Numbered from the stretch's first letter, positions 1 through 11,045 are shown. The stretch: 64,000 nt of DNA from Sceloporus undulatus (GCF_019175285.1 NC_056527.1:113160742-113224741), one strand, 5' to 3'. Translations and numbers: made by a program. The notes: generated by a model from the letters alone, not told the origin.

Positions 1-542
1 TCCTGGCTCGGTTTTGATGGAAAAGACCGGTAAGGGGGGCTTGGGAGGGAGAGAAGCTACTGGCGTCGGCTCTGTGGCAGGTGCTGGGGAGCCTACCTGG
101 CCCAGAGACCCCAAGAGCAACACCTGACGGCAGATCTGTTCTGTCATTTGCATCTGGTGGAGCTGACGCTGTTGCAAGACACGGAGCTCTTCCAGGATGA
201 GAGGGATGTTGAGGTGTCCGGCAGGGACGGTGGCACCTGGAGGCAGTGTCGGAGGAGGCGGAGGAGGTCGGGGAGGGACTGGTTCTTGGGTTGAGTCTGT
301 CAGTAGGCTCCCAGACTCAACGTCCATGCTTGGAGGACTTTCAGGACGGATCTCGACAGAAGAGGAGGAAGAGGAGGAGGAAACAATGGTGGTTCCAGTA
401 GTGGTACCAGCAGCAGCAATGGTGGAGCAGGTGGGTTGCTCCGGACAGCCAGAATCTACATGAGCAGCTATTTTGGAGGGATCCTTGAAGGTGATATGAC
501 AAGAGGGACAGGATAATGGGGTTGACTCATCCCCAGTGTCTC
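1..542 (-). CDS. SALL2: SALL2 exon 2 (5' part; runs out of the window)
   Basis: Spalt-like zinc-finger transcription factor, a nuclear DNA-binding protein. The minus strand has a polypyrimidine tract and CCCCCAG acceptor just before position 542, then an open frame to the window edge. Entered in phase 1, it reads GDTGDESTPLSCPSCHITF, a CxxC-H-H/C finger like the N-terminal C2HC finger of SALL proteins. A Ser-rich run and a Pro-rich run follow, then HLNIPLILEELRVLQQRQ and QMQMTEQICRQVLLLGSL, which I recognise as the conserved SALL glutamine-rich dimerisation segment, closest to mammalian SALL2. The later zinc-finger pairs must lie left of the window. No break is seen in the visible part. The assignment rests on recall of human SALL2 and agrees with exon 1 at 9085-9157. 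Confidence 0.93.
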
Positions 543-1054
543 CTGGGGGAAAGAAAGAAAGAGACAGAGAGAATGATTCTAGACCTGTAAGGAGGTTTGT
601 GACTCAAGTAACAGCTTAAGTAGGAAATAGATAGAGAATGCATACACTATAAGGGACACAATTCAATAATACAATATTGGCCCTCAGACTTCAGTGAACA
701 AAAATCCATATAGGCTTTCTGACTCCCACATAAAAAACAAGAGGTCATCCAGTCCAGCATCCAGATATTCCTGGAAAGCCCACAAAATAACTTTTCCAAG
801 CTTTGGCTCTTTTCAGTTCTTTGCCTTCCAGTAACTGGTATCTACAGGCTGACTGATTGTAATGGAAAGAGCCCCTTCCAGATCTTGGAAAGGTTAAGCT
901 CTTCAGACTACAGCTCCCATGACGGCCAGGTGTCATCATCCAAACAAAGAACTTTTCTAAGCCCTGACACTATTTTTGCCCTTTGCCTTACAAAAACATC
1001 TACCCAGAGGTAGACCATTGCATGGACAGTGAAGAAAGCCAATGTAAAGAAAAT

Positions 1055-1400
1055 CAATTCATTTGACATGTGGTGCTGTAGAGGCGTGCTAATGATACCA
1101 TAGGCAGCCAAAACCATAAATGGTTCCTAGAACAGATCAAGCCTGAAATCTCCTTGGAAGACAAGATGATCAAATTGAGGTTGTTGTACTTTGGCCACAT
1201 CATGAGAAGACAGGACTCATTGGAAAAGACAATGAAGCTAAGAGAGCAGCAGAAAGAGAGGAAAACCACAAGTCAGATGGATGGATGGACTAGATCAGGG
1301 AGGACATGGGCATGAGTTTGCAAAATGTGAGCAGAGCAATGTAGGACAGGGAGTCTTGGAGATGTCTCCTCTGCAGGGTCACCATGAACTTAGGGCCTTC
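1055..1400 (+). repeat. RTE-type LINE fragment, 3' part
   Basis: A diverged copy of the element seen at 9846-10614. It shares CATCATGAGAAGA, GGACTCATTGGAAAAGACA and the GTCTTGGAGATGTCTC segment near the 3' end. The coding frame is broken. Confidence 0.65.
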
Positions 1401-1499
1401 GTCCGGCAAAACAACTGTCCTATTCCTGTTTTTGCAAATATTCTTTTTGAGGAAAAAGAAGTAATCATGTTGAAATAAACCATGTTAAAACAAGTATCT

Positions 1500-1512
1500 A
1501 GTCATCATCACT

Positions 1513-1562
<50 letters not shown>

Positions 1563-1572
1563 NNNNNNNNNN
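1500..1572. repeat. ATC/TCA microsatellite running into a 10-N gap
   Basis: About twenty TCA/CAT triplets end in ten Ns at 1563-1572. The true array length is therefore unknown. Confidence 0.95.
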
Positions 1573-1784
1573 TTCAAAAACATGGATGCTTGGAATAATG
1601 TTCAAATCTGCCAAAGGATGAGGATACTTGGCAGAATATAGAAGAACTGGACAGGCAAAGAAATACATGCTGTCAGCCCTTTTAAAGAAAGAAACAGATT
1701 TTCTGTCCTATAAGCAAAGCCCAGGGTTGTGTCTTATGTTTTATGTGTACATATTTTTATTTTATGTCTCTACTGGATGAGTCC

Positions 1785-2085
1785 TTCTTATCCAAAATAT
1801 TCCAAAACTCCCACTTTTTCCATTGGTGGCTGAGACAGTGACACTTTTGCTTTCTGATGGTCCAGTCTACATTACACTACAAACTTTGTTTCATGTACAA
1901 CATTATTTTAAAATAGTGTATACATTTTCCTTCAGGCTATATGGATTAGGTATATTTTGTGTTTAGACTTGGGTCCCATCCCCAAGATTTCTCATTATGT
2001 ATATGAAAATACAGGTATTCCAAAGTCTGGAAAAACAAAACAAGAAATACCAAACACTTCTGGTCCCAAGCAGTTCAGATTTTTA
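1785..2085 (+). repeat. Tigger/pogo-like DNA transposon relic
   Basis: The segment matches 41690-41995 in several blocks: TGGTGGCTGAGACAGTGA, GCTTTCTGATGGT, GTGTTTAGACTTGG and GGTATTCCAAA. The AAAATxCAGGTATTCCAAAxTC style resembles old Tigger-type elements; family assignment is tentative. Confidence 0.45.
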
Positions 2086-2163
2086 TCTGTGTCTCTCCTA
2101 GCTTTTGAAATCTACCTTGAGCCACAGTTTGGGGAGATGATGATGATGATGATGATGACAAAT

Positions 2164-2244
2164 TCAAACTAGCCTTGCAAAGGTGGAGATCTGAGTTCAG
2201 ACTTTGGGCATCAGGATGGTAAAAGGAAGGTTGTGTGATGATGA

Positions 2245-2303
<59 letters not shown>

Positions 2304-2390
2304 ATCATCACGATCATCATCCACCCTTCCTTTTATTGGCCTAATGTCCAAAGCCTGAATTCAAATCTCCACCTTTGCAAGGCTAGTTTG
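2164..2390. repeat. Inverted repeat with arms of about 85 bp around a TTA microsatellite
   Basis: The left arm (2164-2250) and right arm (2299-2390) are imperfect reverse complements, sharing CAAACTAGCCTTGCAAAGG and GGAGATxTGAxTTCA blocks. A TTA run (about 2246-2300) forms the loop. This may be a short palindromic transposon expanded by the microsatellite. Confidence 0.8.
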
Positions 2391-2597
2391 AGCTTTGGAC
2401 TATGACTCTGGAGACCAGGGTTCAATTCCTCACTCAGCGATGAAACCACTGGCTGACCTTGGGCAAGTCACACGCTCTCAGCCTCAAGGGAAGGCCATGG
2501 CCAACGTCCTGTGCCAAGAAAAAACCACCATAGGTTCACCTTAGGATCTCCATAAGCAGGAAACAACTTGAAGACACACAATAACAACAACAACCCT
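2391..2597 (+). repeat. tRNA-derived CORE-SINE with ACAACAACA tail
   Basis: It has box-B-like GGTTCAATTCC, the CORE/MIR segment TGACCTTGGGCAAGTCAC, a CATAAGxxGGAAACAACTTGAAG 3' segment and a CAA-rich tail. The extreme 5' end is missing. Confidence 0.85.
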
Positions 2598-2989
2598 GTC
2601 TGCCCACCCTTGTCTAGAAAACCAAGAAAGGAAAATGGAAAACAGCCACCCCAAGAAGCCAAATCAAAGGAAACCCCACTATTTTGGGGAGTAGGAGGTG
2701 AGTCTGAGGGGATCCGGTTTGGGTTTTTTGCTCCAAAGTAAGGAAGCAGGAGGCCAGCAGACAATGGGGAAGGAGAGGAGGAGGCCAGCTCCCAAACAAG
2801 GCCTCTCCAAACCCCCAGGAAAGGGGCTCAGGCAGAGCCAGGCTGCAGTTGGGAGAAAGGGAGGCCAGGGATCTGCCAGGGGCAGGAGTGAGAGGCTCTC
2901 CCTGGGGAAGGGATGGCGGGCCCTCCAAGGAGGAAGGGCTCTTGAGATGATGGCTGGCTGACCAAGGCCCCCTCCCTGCCCAAAAGCCC

Positions 2990-3400
2990 TCCCGGGGGGC
3001 CTGGATGGCATTGCAGGCGAGAGAGAGGGAGGGGGACCCAGCATCCTTCCCTTGGCTCCCCACCTGAGGCCTCCCCCATCAGCATCAGGCTCATCCCCTC
3101 GCCGTCCCCCGGCGTCTCCGGCTCCTCCTCGCCTGGCTCCCGGGGGCTGCTCATCCTCTCGGCCTCCTGGCCTCCGATCCCCTCCGGAGGAGAAGGAGGG
3201 GAAGGCTGGGCGGCTGCAGCGGAGAGTGGCTCCAGCAGCACAGGGACCTCTGCTGTCCGGAGGAGGCTGCAGCCGAAGGGGAGGCAGAGGCAGAGGCAGA
3301 GGCCGGGGGCGCCCTCCTGCGCTTGGCTCTGGAGCGCCGCTGGAGACGGAGAGAGGGAGGGAGGCAGAGGGGCTTCAGAGGGGGATGCCTGCTGCAGGGG
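2990..3400. promoter_or_regulatory. GC/CpG-rich block, probable internal SALL2 promoter
   Basis: This 400-bp stretch is much richer in G, C and CpG than the AT-rich lizard background and spans the candidate exon 1a. It contains GGCGTCTCCGG, GGGGGCGCCC and a run of GGCAGA repeats. The composition suggests a CpG island over an alternative promoter. The start site is unknown and no TATA box was identified. Confidence 0.4.
3064..3154 (-). CDS. SALL2: Candidate alternative first coding exon (exon 1a) of SALL2
   Basis: On the minus strand an ATG at 3154 opens MSSPREPGEEEPETPGDGEG and then MSLMLMGEAS, ending at a CAG|GTGGGG donor (last exon base 3064). The donor leaves phase 1, the phase needed to join SALL2 exon 2, giving ...GEASGDTGDES. 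An upstream in-frame ATG at 3241 would add 29 residues. The exon sits in the most GC- and CpG-rich stretch of this intron (about 2990-3400), as expected for a promoter. Human SALL2 is known to have a second proximal promoter with its own short first exon E1a; residue similarity here is weak beyond the acidic tail, so the call rests on position, phase and base composition. Confidence 0.5.
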
Positions 3401-3613
3401 GCGAGGAGGAGGACCCCACTGGCCTCCCTGCTCTGCTCACTCCGGATGCCAGCCCCATTGACCTCCTCCCATACCATCTCACCCCCTACCCATAACCCAT
3501 GGGTGCTACTTAGTGTTCTTGTCACTCCTTGTCTGCCACATTTGATGTTTGAACGTTAACACGTATTGATATGTATCACATTTAACAATCTGTTCCACAT
3601 GAACCCCCCAGAC

Positions 3614-4031
3614 CAGGGGTAGGCAACTTTTTTGAGCCAGGGGCCAGGTTGCTGTCCCTCAGACAACTGGGGGGGGGGGGGAAGCAAATAAATAAATAAA
3701 TAAATAAATTAAATTAAATTAAATAACCCGGGACAAATGTAGGACAAAATTTTCAAATGGAGGACACTTTTTAAAAATGGAGGACATGCAAAAAAATGCT
3801 GATTTAAAAAAATGTTAATATAAATGCATGTTTCAGAGGCTTCTATAGACAATTGCCCCCCTTGCCCGCCGCTTGCCCCGCTTGCCCGCCTCCTGATAGG
3901 CCAAAGGCCCCACGCCCTCACGCAAGAGGCCAAAGGCTCCGGCGGCAATCGGCGGCAGGACCGGGCGGGGGCTGGTCCCAAGGCCTTGCCGGGCCGCATC
4001 TGGCCCGTGGGCCACAGGTTGCCTACCCCTG
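3614..4031. mobile_element. Non-autonomous hAT transposon with target-site duplication
   Basis: The ends are inverted repeats beginning CAGGGGTAGGCAAC and ending GTTGCCTACCCCTG. The flanks CCCCAGAC (3606-3613) and CTCCAGAC (4032-4039) match at 7 of 8 bases, the 8-bp duplication expected for hAT. The inside holds a G run, an AAAT run and a GC-rich right half. Confidence 0.85.
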
Positions 4032-4120
4032 CTCCAGACCTTCACAAGGGATACAGCCAGCCTGACTTCTCTCAGGAGGGAGAGCCATAGAGAGCTACTG
4101 TAGTGTGGAACTGCAGCCTA

Positions 4121-4331
4121 GTTTTAATCTGCACCGCAGCATTAATGCACTTTGACACAGCTTTAACTCCCATGGCTCAATGCTGTGGAAGTCTAGGATT
4201 TGTAGTTTTGTGAGACATTTAACCTTTGAGAGCTCTGGTGCCACAACAAACTACAAATCCTAGACTTCCACAGCATTGAAGCAGTTAAAGTGGTGTCTAA
4301 CTGCATTATTTCTACAGTGCAGATCAGACCC
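4121..4331. mobile_element. Palindromic MITE, 'ACTACAAATCCCAG' family, copy 1
   Basis: Two facing halves carry GATTTGTAGTTT (left) and AAACTACAAATCC (right), with TTTAACTxCCATGGCTCAATG outside. The ends read CTGCACxGCAG-like. It is one of about nine copies in the window. Confidence 0.75.
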
Positions 4332-4770
4332 TGGCCTCACTGTTTGCTGTGTAAAACTAATCTCACACTGACAAACACACAGGGGACCATGATCTGGATC
4401 TATGGGAAAGTACAGGGCCAACCCCAGCCCTAAGATAAGACACATGATTCAAGTGGCAGATGCTGAGAAGTAGGAAGCAAGGCCTTGTAGGAAAGAGCTG
4501 TGAGCAACATAGCTTGCCTCTCTGCCCCTCAAGTGCCCAAGACTGAGCTGCCAGTTCAGTCTGTGTTTTACATGGAACGGAAGGGACCTTTTGACTGGCC
4601 CTGAGAAATTACACAGGTCTACCTTGTGCTTCTATACACATAAGTTTCCTTTCAACTGTGTGACTTATTTCCAAGTTATCCCATAAGGATTGCTATTTCA
4701 GGGCTGTCCCAAGCCCTGAAGTTTCTGAGATGAATCCTGAGACCTATGGGACAGTCCCTGGTGGCATCAA

Positions 4771-4996
4771 TAGCTGGGTCTACATTGCACAAATAATGCA
4801 GTTTGGCTCCACCTTAGCTGCCATGGCTCCATCCTTTGGAATCTGGGATTTGTAGTTTGTTGTGGTACCAGAGCTGTCAGATAGAGAAGACTAAATAGTT
4901 CACACAACTACAAATCCCAGAATGCCATAGCATTGAGCCATGCCAGTTAAATCGGCATCAAACTTCTTTATTTCTGCAGTGCTGATACAGCCTTAG
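4771..4996. mobile_element. Palindromic MITE, same family, copy 2
   Basis: A near-complete copy with facing GGGATTTGTAGTTTG and ACTACAAATCCCAGAATGCC. The right motif fits the ZNF143/THAP11 consensus ACTAYRNNNCCCRNMATGC at every defined position. Confidence 0.8.
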
Positions 4997-6494
4997 ACTT
5001 ACACATTAAGTGGAAAACCATAGTAGTTCACAGCTTGTCATTTAAACCCCCTCCCACCTCAATTTCCAGTTTAAAAATGAAGAGAAATCTTGGCTAAAGG
5101 GGCTGCTCCCAGATCAAGGTGGAACGAGGGGATTGTTTCTTCTCACTTATTTCAAAAAGTGGGATAAGGGACATTTAATCTAGCCTGCTTGCTTCTAGGA
5201 AAAAGGTGGATGAAGAGCAGAGCAGAGGGTGGACCCTGGCACTCGAACACCTGGGAGGAATGGATAAAGCCAATTAAGCACCCCAGGGATATTTTGTAAT
5301 TTGCAGCAACATATTGATTAAACGTTGCAAATCGTAGCAAACTGTTCTTCTTCTTGCTGACTTGGAGATTGGAGCATAGCCCTTTTTTCTTTTCTGTAGT
5401 TGAACCACCCAAAATTGGAGCATTTGCACCTTTGTCCATCACCTGGAGATGATCCATGAAAACTCAGGGCCAGGCCCTTTGATCTGAGGACCCTACATCC
5501 CACCTAGGGCTGGGCTGCACATTGCTTTTCAACATGGCGAGCGGCCTGTGCAAACACACAGGCGCATGTAAGGCACGTAAATATGTCTGATGAGGTTTGC
5601 TCAGGAACTCTTGCACACAATGATCCCGTGAGTCTGGAGAGCAGGCTTCCACACTTAATGACCATCCAATTTCCTCTCACCTAAACAAACACATCCCAAA
5701 GAGACGGTAAACTTGTCTGCCTCCATAGTCTGCTGCATCTAAAAAGTATTCTTCCATGGAGAATGGGAAAACAACCCATTTAATCAAGTCCTGTCCTGAC
5801 CTCTCCTTAGTCTTTGCCTCAAAATCTCTGAAGAAGCTGGATTCCAGTCAATTGTCACAAGCAAAGGCGCAAAAAGGAAAACAGGAGGGTGGTAATGGAG
5901 GTGGAGGGGGGAATTTTAACTTAACACAAGAGAGACTATCTAGGCCTCAGTGAGTTACTTAGCAACAGCACAAAGAGCAGAGAGGGCAGGAGAGAAAAGA
6001 GGCACTGTGTGGCAAAAATACGTGGGTGAGGAAGTGTGGCAGAATGCATATGTGTGTGACCCCCCCCCCATTTGCGCATGAAAGGATGCATATGCCTGTG
6101 AAAGAACTGGGTGAGAAAATGCACAGGAGCAGGAGAGGAGATGTGTGCAACGCAGAAAGTGCCTGAGAATGACTGAGAGACCAAATGCATATAGAGAATA
6201 TGTGACAGATCTCTGGGAGTGTGGAAGAGTGTGGGGTGCAGTCTATGCACACCTGTGGAATAGGTAGCTAACTATATAACAGCACATCTTCAAGTGAACG
6301 AAGAAGTACTGAGTGGCAGGATGCCTTAGTGAGCACATAATCTGTGCGCTGTGTTTAAGAGTGATGCACAATTTTTATTTTTATTTTTTTGCTGGGAAGA
6401 AAAATCAGGTTGCATTGAAGGGGACTTACTCCCAAGTAAGTGCACATAGAATTGGAGACTTTGGGTGCAAGAAACTAGAATGTATGCTGCACTC
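4997..6494. other. SALL2 intron, no gene seen
   Basis: Unique-looking sequence with a short C run near 6061. No conserved coding frame, RNA gene or clear transposon was recognised. Confidence 0.5.
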
Positions 6495-6712
6495 GGTGTG
6501 TTCTGTGCCTTGCAGTTGTTTCCAATTTATGGCAACCCTAAGGCAACCTTATCGTGGGGTTTGCATGGCAAGATTTGTTCAGAAGGGGTTTGCCATTGCC
6601 TTCCCCTGAGGTTGAGAGCATTTCACTTGCCCATTGTAACCCAGTGGCTTTCATGGCCCAGCTGGGAATCGAACCCTGCTCTCCAGAGTCATACTCCAAC
6701 ACTGAAACACTC
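6495..6712 (-). repeat. CORE-SINE, minus orientation
   Basis: The reverse complement of the CAA-tailed SINE: GGGTTTGCCATTGCCTTCC, GGGAATCGAACCCTG and CTCCAGAGTCATA appear in the expected order. Confidence 0.8.
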
Positions 6713-6957
6713 CAGCTTCAAAATGGAGTTGAAGACCATCCTGTTCAGAGAAGCGTTCCCAGGCATTGCGTGATTATCATTTGCTGTTTGATGTTCTTTT
6801 GTTGCCTCTTTTATCGTACCATTTCCTATATTCCTATGTATTCTATATGTATTATCCTATTATTTCTTAGATTGTACGCCATAGGCAGGTTTACTCTTAT
6901 ATATTTATTGTTTTATGTACAGTGCTGTGCAAATCTACAGCGCTAAATAAATAAATA
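6713..6957 (+). repeat. L2-type LINE 3' end
   Basis: Encodes MELKTILFREAFPG, the conserved C-terminus of L2-clade reverse transcriptase proteins that is also seen in the copy at 49731-50632. A 3' UTR and AAATAAAT tail follow. It abuts the preceding SINE. Confidence 0.75.
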
Positions 6958-7052
6958 AATACATTACTTGTATTAGATAAGATTACAGTACTTATCCAAG
7001 TTAGTATGTATAGGATTGGGCTTTATGTGAGGCAGGAGGAACTCTTGGGTTT

Positions 7053-7084
<32 letters not shown>

Positions 7085-7851
7085 ATCTACCTTTCTCCTG
7101 GTAAGGGACTCAAGACATCTTACATCAACAAAATACAACTAAAATTTGTGGACTGGGTTCAAGTTAGATCTTCCATCTGGGAATTTCCTCTTTCCCTTTT
7201 CCCTTCTTCTCCTAGCATTAACTTCTATAATGTAGCTTGGTTCACTTTTTTGAGCTAGTCGAAGTTATGATCTGCAAGCACTTCCCTATGAGCCAATAGC
7301 ACTCTTGTCTGGATTGCATAGTATGAGTCTGATGGGCATATCTGAAGGGTCATGGGGCATTTTTGAGCCTTCTGGGCCTTGTATGGGCCACACTACTGCC
7401 ATTTTCCAGAAGTGGAAGTGACGTTCTGGTCAAGAGGTGGGGAGATGCATCATGCAGAAAAACCATGCCTTCTACTGCAATTTTGGCTGATTTCCGGCCC
7501 AGCAAATTAGGGGTTTGGTCAGGGATATGTGAGAGGGCCCATATATGTGCCTCAGCACCACATAATTATTATTACTTATTATTTTATTCATTTATATCCT
7601 GCCTTTCTCCTGGTATAGGGACTCAAGGCATCCAATTCCTATCCGTGGTGCAGAAGTTAGAAAAGTATGGGATACTGGAAGGACATGCAATACCTTGCAA
7701 ATTGAGTTCAGTGTTTGGATGTTTTAGCAGCTTAGGACATTGTAATTCCTCAGGTGGCCTAAGCTGAGCACTGAGTCTCTCATCCATGACCCTGATCCCC
7801 TTCATCTCCCCCTTTCTGTAAAATGATACCATCTTAGCCATGTAAACAAAT

Positions 7852-7986
7852 TGGGTGATCTTGGGCAAGTCACACTCTCTCAGCCTCAGAGGAAAGAAGA
7901 AACTTGCCAAGGAAACCCCATGATGGGGTTATGGCTTTAGGGTCACCATAAGTTGGAAATGACTTGAAGGCACACAACAATAACAA
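7852..7986 (+). repeat. CORE-SINE 3' portion
   Basis: The TGGGTGATCTTGGGCAAGTC core, GGGTCACCATAAGTTGGAAA and an ACAACAATAACAA tail are present. The tRNA-like head is missing. Confidence 0.8.
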
Positions 7987-8624
7987 TGATAAATTACTTA
8001 ATGGATTGCACTATAGCATCATCACTGTACATATACATTTCACAGAATAAGGTAGTTCCCTGCACTCACGGGGCTTACAGTACAGCCTAGCTATAGACAC
8101 AAGAGAGAGTTTATATTTGTGAAGTGCTTTTGACACTTTGAACACTTAAGATATTACTGAGCTGGGTGTTCTTAAATCTCATTTCAGACCATGACATTAA
8201 AAGGATGCTGGGGGAGAAAGATGTGTGTATCTTTAAAGAGGCAAATGGTGTTTTGTGTGCATACAGGAAGGAAGGAAGGAAGCAACCAGACAGACAAATT
8301 TATGTGATTGTGCATGAAAGTGAGAGAGGAACAAACAGAATATGTATCACACTACCCCCCTTTTTTTTGTACCATCACTCCCAGATTCCCCCAGTCAGCT
8401 CACACTGACAGTGTTAGCTGGGGGAATCCTATGGAACAGTATTACAAAAAGTAACTTTCCTCTTCTCTGCGCATATGTGCATGCACATGGCACATCCCTG
8501 CAAGGAGATCTGAATGTATGTCCAATGCTTTGACTCACACTCATCCACTTTGGTTTGTTTTTCTAGAACTTAAAAGACAGAGGAACACCCAAATCCTTGT
8601 AGAATTCCAAGACCTAATAGCCAT

Positions 8625-8775
8625 GTTCGTCTGGAAAATCAGAGTGCAAAGGGATCTCGTAGCACCTTTGTGACTAAATGAAAAAAAGAAGCTGGTACCA
8701 TGTATTTGAGAAAGTTGACCTAAGGTAGTCTCAAAGGTGCTGCAAGATCCTTTTGCATACCAAATATGTGTTGTT
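8625..8775. mobile_element. Short inverted-repeat element
   Basis: The left end GGATCTCGTAGCACCTTTG mirrors the right end CAAAGGTGCTGCAAGATCC. A related fragment with CAAAGGTGCTACAAGATC is near 59640. Superfamily unknown. Confidence 0.6.
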
Positions 8776-9084
8776 TCTGAGCAGGGCATTGTGTGTGGGA
8801 GAGAACTCCATCTCTACTGAGACAGTTTGCACAGAGTTGGATTGTTTCAAATAAACTTCATTCCAGTTGAGACACCCAACTTTTCCGCTCTGCCTTCTCT
8901 TCTCTCCTTTCCTTGCCACCCAGATACTTCTTGACATGCACCCCCAACATCACTCCAATACTTGCTTTCCCACATGGCTGCCAAGCCCCTCCACCATCAC
9001 CACTGTGGCACCTGCCAGAAGATCCCCCGCTGAAGCCCCCCCCCCCCCAGATCCTGCCCCCAGATCCTGCCCCATGGCACCCAC

Positions 9085-9157
9085 CGTTCTCAGAGGCTGT
9101 GGACCCTTCACAGTCAGAGATGAGCTGTTGGGGATTGCGCTGTTTTCTCCGAGACAT
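9085..9157 (-). CDS. SALL2: SALL2 exon 1 (canonical first coding exon)
   Basis: The ATG at 9157 opens MSRRKQRNPQQLISDCEG and continues STASEN, then meets the donor AACG|GTGGGT in phase 1. The MSRRKQxxPQQL start is the signature N-terminal repressor motif of SALL proteins that recruits the NuRD histone deacetylase complex; human SALL2 reads almost the same. Joined to the acceptor at 542, the frame stays open. The intron to exon 2 is about 8.5 kb. Upstream on the minus strand (9158-9400) is pyrimidine- and G-rich DNA that probably holds 5' UTR and promoter; no start site can be fixed. Beyond it lies a 182-bp satellite-like array. Confidence 0.94.
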
Positions 9158-9526
9158 CCCTGCAGGGGGGTTGGGGAAGGGGACCCCAAGTTGCTGTCTT
9201 TGGTGGGGAGCCAGTGGGCACTTGATCCCACTCTCTTGGGACTGGGATCCCTCCTGCCACCCCCACACCACCCACCAGCCCCCTCCTCTTTCACACATTC
9301 TCAGGGGACACGCCTCCCCCCCTTTGTGCCTCTCATTGTAAAAGCAAAACTCTTAATCTTTCTGTACACTCTTTTTCTTTTGTACTAGCAGGGATTGGAG
9401 AGGGGGGAGAGGGAAGGAGAAGGAAATTTAACTCCTTCTTTCCCTGGACTAATCCCTGCCTTTGGAAAGAGAGGAGGAAATCTCTGGGAATCTTTTATTC
9501 CCGCTCCTGAAATCGAGAGACTTCTG

Positions 9527-9845
9527 AGAGTGGCAGGGATCAGAACCAAAGTTGGGCTGAACTTAACTTCCTTGAATCACTTCTCACTTTGAGGCCCAAA
9601 CGTTCCATGCTTTCAAGTAAAGATGCCCATTTTGGGTATGTATCTTAATTTTTCTTTAGATGAAACATTTTTGGTTTCCCCGTTGATACACAGCTGCTTC
9701 AGGGGTGGAAGAAATCAGCCCAAAAGATGGGCTGAAAGTAAACTGGATAAAGCTCAGATCACTTCTTGAATTTGTGTCCATTAATTCCATGCTCCCAAAC
9801 CACTAAAAGGCCCACTTTCGGATGTGTCTGAAATTTTGGGATATC
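9527..9845 (+). repeat. Tandem repeat of about 182 bp, left block
   Basis: Successive units share GGGCTGAAxTTAACT, CATGCTCCCAAACCACTA and GATGTGTCTxAAATTTTGG, spaced about 182 bp. The array stops abruptly at AATTTTGGGATA and resumes at 10615 after an RTE insertion. Confidence 0.8.
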
Positions 9846-10614
9846 ATAGTACTAGCAGAAAACCTCACAGACCTGGAACACCTACTAAAGGAAGATCAAA
9901 GAAGAATGTGCAAAGGAAGGCTTAATGTTGAATGTAAAGAAAACCAAAATAATGACCACCAAGGACCTTCATAAGTTCAAACTAGACAATGAAGAAATAG
10001 AAATAGTAAAAGAGTTCCCATACTTGGGATCAAACACTGATAGAAATGGGGACTGCAGCCCGGAAATCAGAAGAAGATTAAGAATGGCGAGGGTGGCTAT
10101 GAAAGAGCTAGAAAAGATTCTAAAATGCAAAGATATACCACTCAGCACAAAAGTTAGAATCATACAAGCCATTGTATTCCCTGTTACCATGTATGGATGT
10201 GAGAGCTGGACAGTTAAGAAAGATGATAGGAAGAAAATCCATTCATTTGAGATGTGGTGTTGGAGAAGAGTGCTGAGGATGCCATGGAAAGCCAAAAGGA
10301 CAAACAAATGGGTCCTAGAGCAGATCAAGCTGGAAACCTCCCTAGAGGCCAAGATGACCAAACTGAGGATGTCATACTTTGGACACATCATGAGAAGAAA
10401 GGACTCATTGGAAAAGACAATAATGCCGGGAAAGGTGAAGGGAAGTAGGAAGAGAGGAAGGCCACATGCCAGATGGATGGACTCTATGAAGAAGGTCACA
10501 GGTTTTATGAGGTTGCAGGAATTAAGCAGAGCAGTGGAGGACAGGGGGTCTTGGAGATGTCTCACCCATAGGGTCACCTTGAGTCGAGATTGACTCGAAG
10601 GCAGTTAACATCAA
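9846..10614 (+). mobile_element. RTE-type LINE insertion, 3' half with open reverse-transcriptase frame
   Basis: A 222-residue frame (9925-10593) reads the C-terminal end of an RTE reverse transcriptase. It has YLGSNTDRNGDCSPEIRRRL, MYGCESWTVKKDDRKKIHSF, the cysteine-containing EMWCWRRVLRMPW block and YFGHIMRRKDSLEKT. Bov-B-type RTEs have the same layout. The element is truncated at its 5' end and sits inside a tandem array, whose units give the two insertion edges. Diverged relatives are at 1055 and 59735. Confidence 0.85.
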
Positions 10615-11045
10615 AGGGCATTTTGGGTTTCTCCATTGAAATGCAGCCACTTCTGGAAGAGATCAGCCCAAAGCTTTAGTTGAAATTAGACTGGATAAAT
10701 ACTCAAATCACTTCTCACATTTATGTCCATTAACTCCATGCTCCCTAATCACTAACATGCCCATTTGGGGATGTGTCTTAAATTTTGGGATAGATAGGCA
10801 TTTTTAGTTTCCCGATTGAAATGCAGCTGTTTCTGGAGTGGAAGAAATCAGAACAAACTTGGGCTGAAGTTAACTGGACAATGTTCACATAATTTCTTGC
10901 ATTTATGCCCAGTAATTCCATGTTCCCAAACCACTAAGATGCCCACCATGGGATAGATATTTTGGTTGCTCCATTGAAATGCAGCCACTCTGGAACTGAA
11001 GAAAGCAGAGGAAAGCTTTGGATGAAATAAACGGAATGATGATTC
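10615..11045 (+). repeat. Tandem repeat of about 182 bp, right block
   Basis: Two to two-and-a-half further units of the same repeat: GGCATTTTxGxTTxCCxxTTGAAATGCAGC, GCTGAAxTTAACTGGA and CATGTTCCCAAACCACTAAG. Together with the left block this gives four to five units. Confidence 0.8.

Larger units (their letters stand above)
543..2390. other. SALL2 intron with repeat debris
   Basis: Part of the intron before exon 2. It holds an RTE fragment (about 1055-1400), an ATC microsatellite with an assembly gap, a Tigger-like relic (about 1785-2085) and an inverted repeat around a TTA run. No host coding exon was recognised. Confidence 0.6.

Noticed and set aside
2614-3063. 149-residue minus-strand frame downstream of candidate exon 1a
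   Set aside because: It runs through the proposed donor into G-rich intron and shows no known motif.
8867-9388. 173-residue plus-strand proline-rich frame over SALL2 exon 1
   Set aside because: It is the antisense of SALL2 exon 1 and its flanks; the minus-strand reading has the SALL2 signature.
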